From: Clostridia bacterium
Lineage (GTDB): Bacteria > Bacillota > Clostridia > SK-Y3
Reading direction: 5' to 3'
NCBI GenBank assembly: GCA_007117465.1
Contig: SKGK01000021.1
Span: forward strand, 1-38,370
DNA: 38,370 nt
Shown here in pieces: positions 36,818-38,370 of this stretch. The notes beneath the pieces were generated by a model. That model saw only the letters and a program-made list of their open reading frames with translations, was not told the origin of the DNA and searched no databases. Each line of letters begins with the position of its first letter. The first letter of the stretch is position 1. Position numbers and translations under genes: made by a program.

Positions 36818-38103
36818 TGCCTCTCACCTCCTACGAGGCGAACTCTTTCCCCATCCACAACAAAATGTTGACCTTTTATAATAATCGGCTCTCCCGCCTC
36901 TAATCCACTGGTAATTTCATAATGCATTCTATCTTTGATGCCTGTCTTAACTTCTCTTCTAACTACACGGTGATCCTCTACTAAATAGACATACCTGCCA
37001 AGGTTACTACGCATTACCGAATCTATCGGTACTAATACCGCCTTTGATTTCGATTCTATTATAAAATTAACCTCTGCAAACATCCCAGGCTTTATTTTAT
37101 GCGCTGCATTATCGATGCGCACTTTTACAGAATAACCTGTACTTTGACCTGTAATGGCAGGACTTACCTCATCAATAACGCCCTCAAATGCCTGATCTCC
37201 TAATGCACTTACTGATACTAGTGCTTTTTGCCCTCGTGAAATCTGATGAATCACACCTTCTGTTACATGTGTTTGTATCACCACTGTATCCATATCGACA
37301 ATAGTAAAGGCTGGTAACTGCTGTGATGCCATCTGTCCTGCTTGAATATTCTTATCAGCAATAATGCCACTTATCGGTGCTTTGACCTTCGCATCTTCGA
37401 TTTGCTGCATCAGTACCCGTCTTTGCGCTTGCATGGCTTCTGTCCCTGCTTGCGCTTGACTTAATTGCACTTTAGCTGTTTGAACGGATTCTTGCGCAAT
37501 ACTTTGTTTTAAAAGATCATCATTTTCCTTTGCACTTTTATATTGTATCTGCGCTAGCTCGTATTGCGTTTTAATACCATCTATCATCTGCTTGGAGATT
37601 GCACCCGCTTCATATAAAATAACATTTTTCTCATAATCTTCCTTAGCATTGGTATAGCTAATCTTCGCTTGCTCAACTCCTTGCTCTGCTTGCATCATTT
37701 GCTGTTGCATACTGCTTCCTTGCGTACGAGCTAAATTAAGGTTTGCAAGTTCTTCACTTGCCCTACTTTGCTGAATTTGTGCATCAATCTGCTCAATCTG
37801 TCTGTAAAGTGCATCCGTTTCAATCGAAAATAACACTTCGTCTTTTTCAACTTGACTGCCAATATTTTTTGTAACCTCTTCTACTTTCCCTACCATTTTA
37901 GGGATCACTGCTACTTCTCGGATAGGCGCAATACTACCTGCTACTATGTAAGTGCGCGCAATGTCTCCTACACTTGCCCTCTCTACTTCAACAGGTGTTA
38001 GCTGTATAGGGCTCTGTTCTTGCTGTGCTTGCATGCATGATGTTAATAATACTCCGACTCCTACTGCCATTACGATATATCGTAAATTTTTAAAAATTCT
38101 CAT
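36814..38103 (-). CDS. HlyD/MFP family efflux RND transporter periplasmic adaptor (lipoprotein)
   Basis: 429 aa. Lipobox LLTSC, hairpin coiled coil, VKAPISGIIADKNIQAGQMASQQLPAFTIVDMDTV. 4-nt overlap with the RND gene. Confidence 0.96.
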   Translation of the reverse strand: MRIFKNLRYIVMAVGVGVLLTSCMQAQQEQSPIQLTPVEVERASVGDIARTYIVAGSIAPIREVAVIPKMVGKVEEVTKNIGSQVEKDEVLFSIETDALYRQIEQIDAQIQQSRASEELANLNLARTQGSSMQQQMMQAEQGVEQAKISYTNAKEDYEKNVILYEAGAISKQMIDGIKTQYELAQIQYKSAKENDDLLKQSIAQESVQTAKVQLSQAQAGTEAMQAQRRVLMQQIEDAKVKAPISGIIADKNIQAGQMASQQLPAFTIVDMDTVVIQTHVTEGVIHQISRGQKALVSVSALGDQAFEGVIDEVSPAITGQSTGYSVKVRIDNAAHKIKPGMFAEVNFIIESKSKAVLVPIDSVMRSNLGRYVYLVEDHRVVRREVKTGIKDRMHYEITSGLEAGEPIIIKGQHFVVDGERVRLVGGERQ

Positions 38104-38136
38104 TAAAAAACCTCCATATATTAACTGCTTTTTTAT

Positions 38137-38168
38137 TATACCCGTTACATTGTTTTAATACGGGTATA
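38137..38168. promoter_or_regulatory. Palindromic candidate operator upstream of the MFP-RND operon
   Basis: TATACCCGT (38137-38145) N14 ACGGGTATA (38160-38168), perfect 9-bp inverted repeat 34 nt upstream of the start codon. Confidence 0.5.
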
Positions 38169-38250
38169 CTTTTAAAAAAGTCTGTAAAATATAAAGGGTG
38201 CATAAAATTTATTTGAAGAATATTCTGGAAGGAACGTTGTGGAAAGGGGT

Positions 38251-38339
38251 AGAGCCTATTAACGCAGCGAAGGAGAAGCAGCATCTACTGTTTGAGCGTT
38301 AGCGAGTTTGATGCAGCCCGTAGCAAGTTTATAGGCTCT
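38251..38339. other. Structured non-coding/repeat-like element of unknown identity
   Basis: AGAGCCTAT (38251-38259) / ATAGGCTCT (38331-38339) enclose GCATC/GATGC and a mirror repeat TTTGAGCG-TTA-GCGAGTTT. No convincing ORF, and GC-richer than neighbouring intergenic DNA. Confidence 0.45.
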
Positions 38340-38370
38340 TAGCCTTGTAGAAAAGTGATTGGAATAATAT

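Noticed and set aside
1-38370. CRISPR arrays, tRNA/rRNA genes, prophage or transposase genes
   Set aside because: No regularly spaced repeats, cloverleaf-like sequences, rRNA segments or transposase/integrase ORFs were seen on either strand.

Overview
The window reads as chromosomal DNA of an anaerobic, endospore-forming Clostridia-type Firmicute. That assignment is inferred from gene content, not from a database search. Almost every gene is on the minus strand; the exceptions are yyaC and a small decayed ORF. From left to right the window contains: a truncated DUF4956 gene plus a VTC-domain gene; an SLH-type surface protein; a terminator-bounded O2/NO module (ferritin-like rubrerythrin, rubredoxin, FprA flavodiiron protein, H-NOX-fused chemoreceptor); GerM; an S41 protease; two more SLH proteins; argS, DUF1934, murI and ddl; spore genes (SASP, sleB, ypeB, spoIIR, a SipL-like SPOCS/LysM protein, yyaC) mixed with a PLP decarboxylase, a nucleotidyltransferase, a GntR regulator, ispE and veg; hemerythrin plus PAS-GGDEF-EAL; diaminopimelate dehydrogenase; and an RND/MFP efflux operon. 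Two short genes missing from the ORF track were recovered by hand: a rubredoxin (6881..7042) and an alpha/beta SASP (18793..18963). The most interesting items are the H-NOX/FprA module with an O2-type distal pocket, a perfect 17-bp repeat upstream of two SLH genes, a REP-like palindrome, an unexplained structured element at the right edge, a palindromic candidate operator upstream of the efflux operon, two sigma-G-like promoters with identical spacing, and a gene interrupted by an amber codon. I found no CRISPR array, tRNA, rRNA, intact mobile element or clearly unprecedented multi-gene system.
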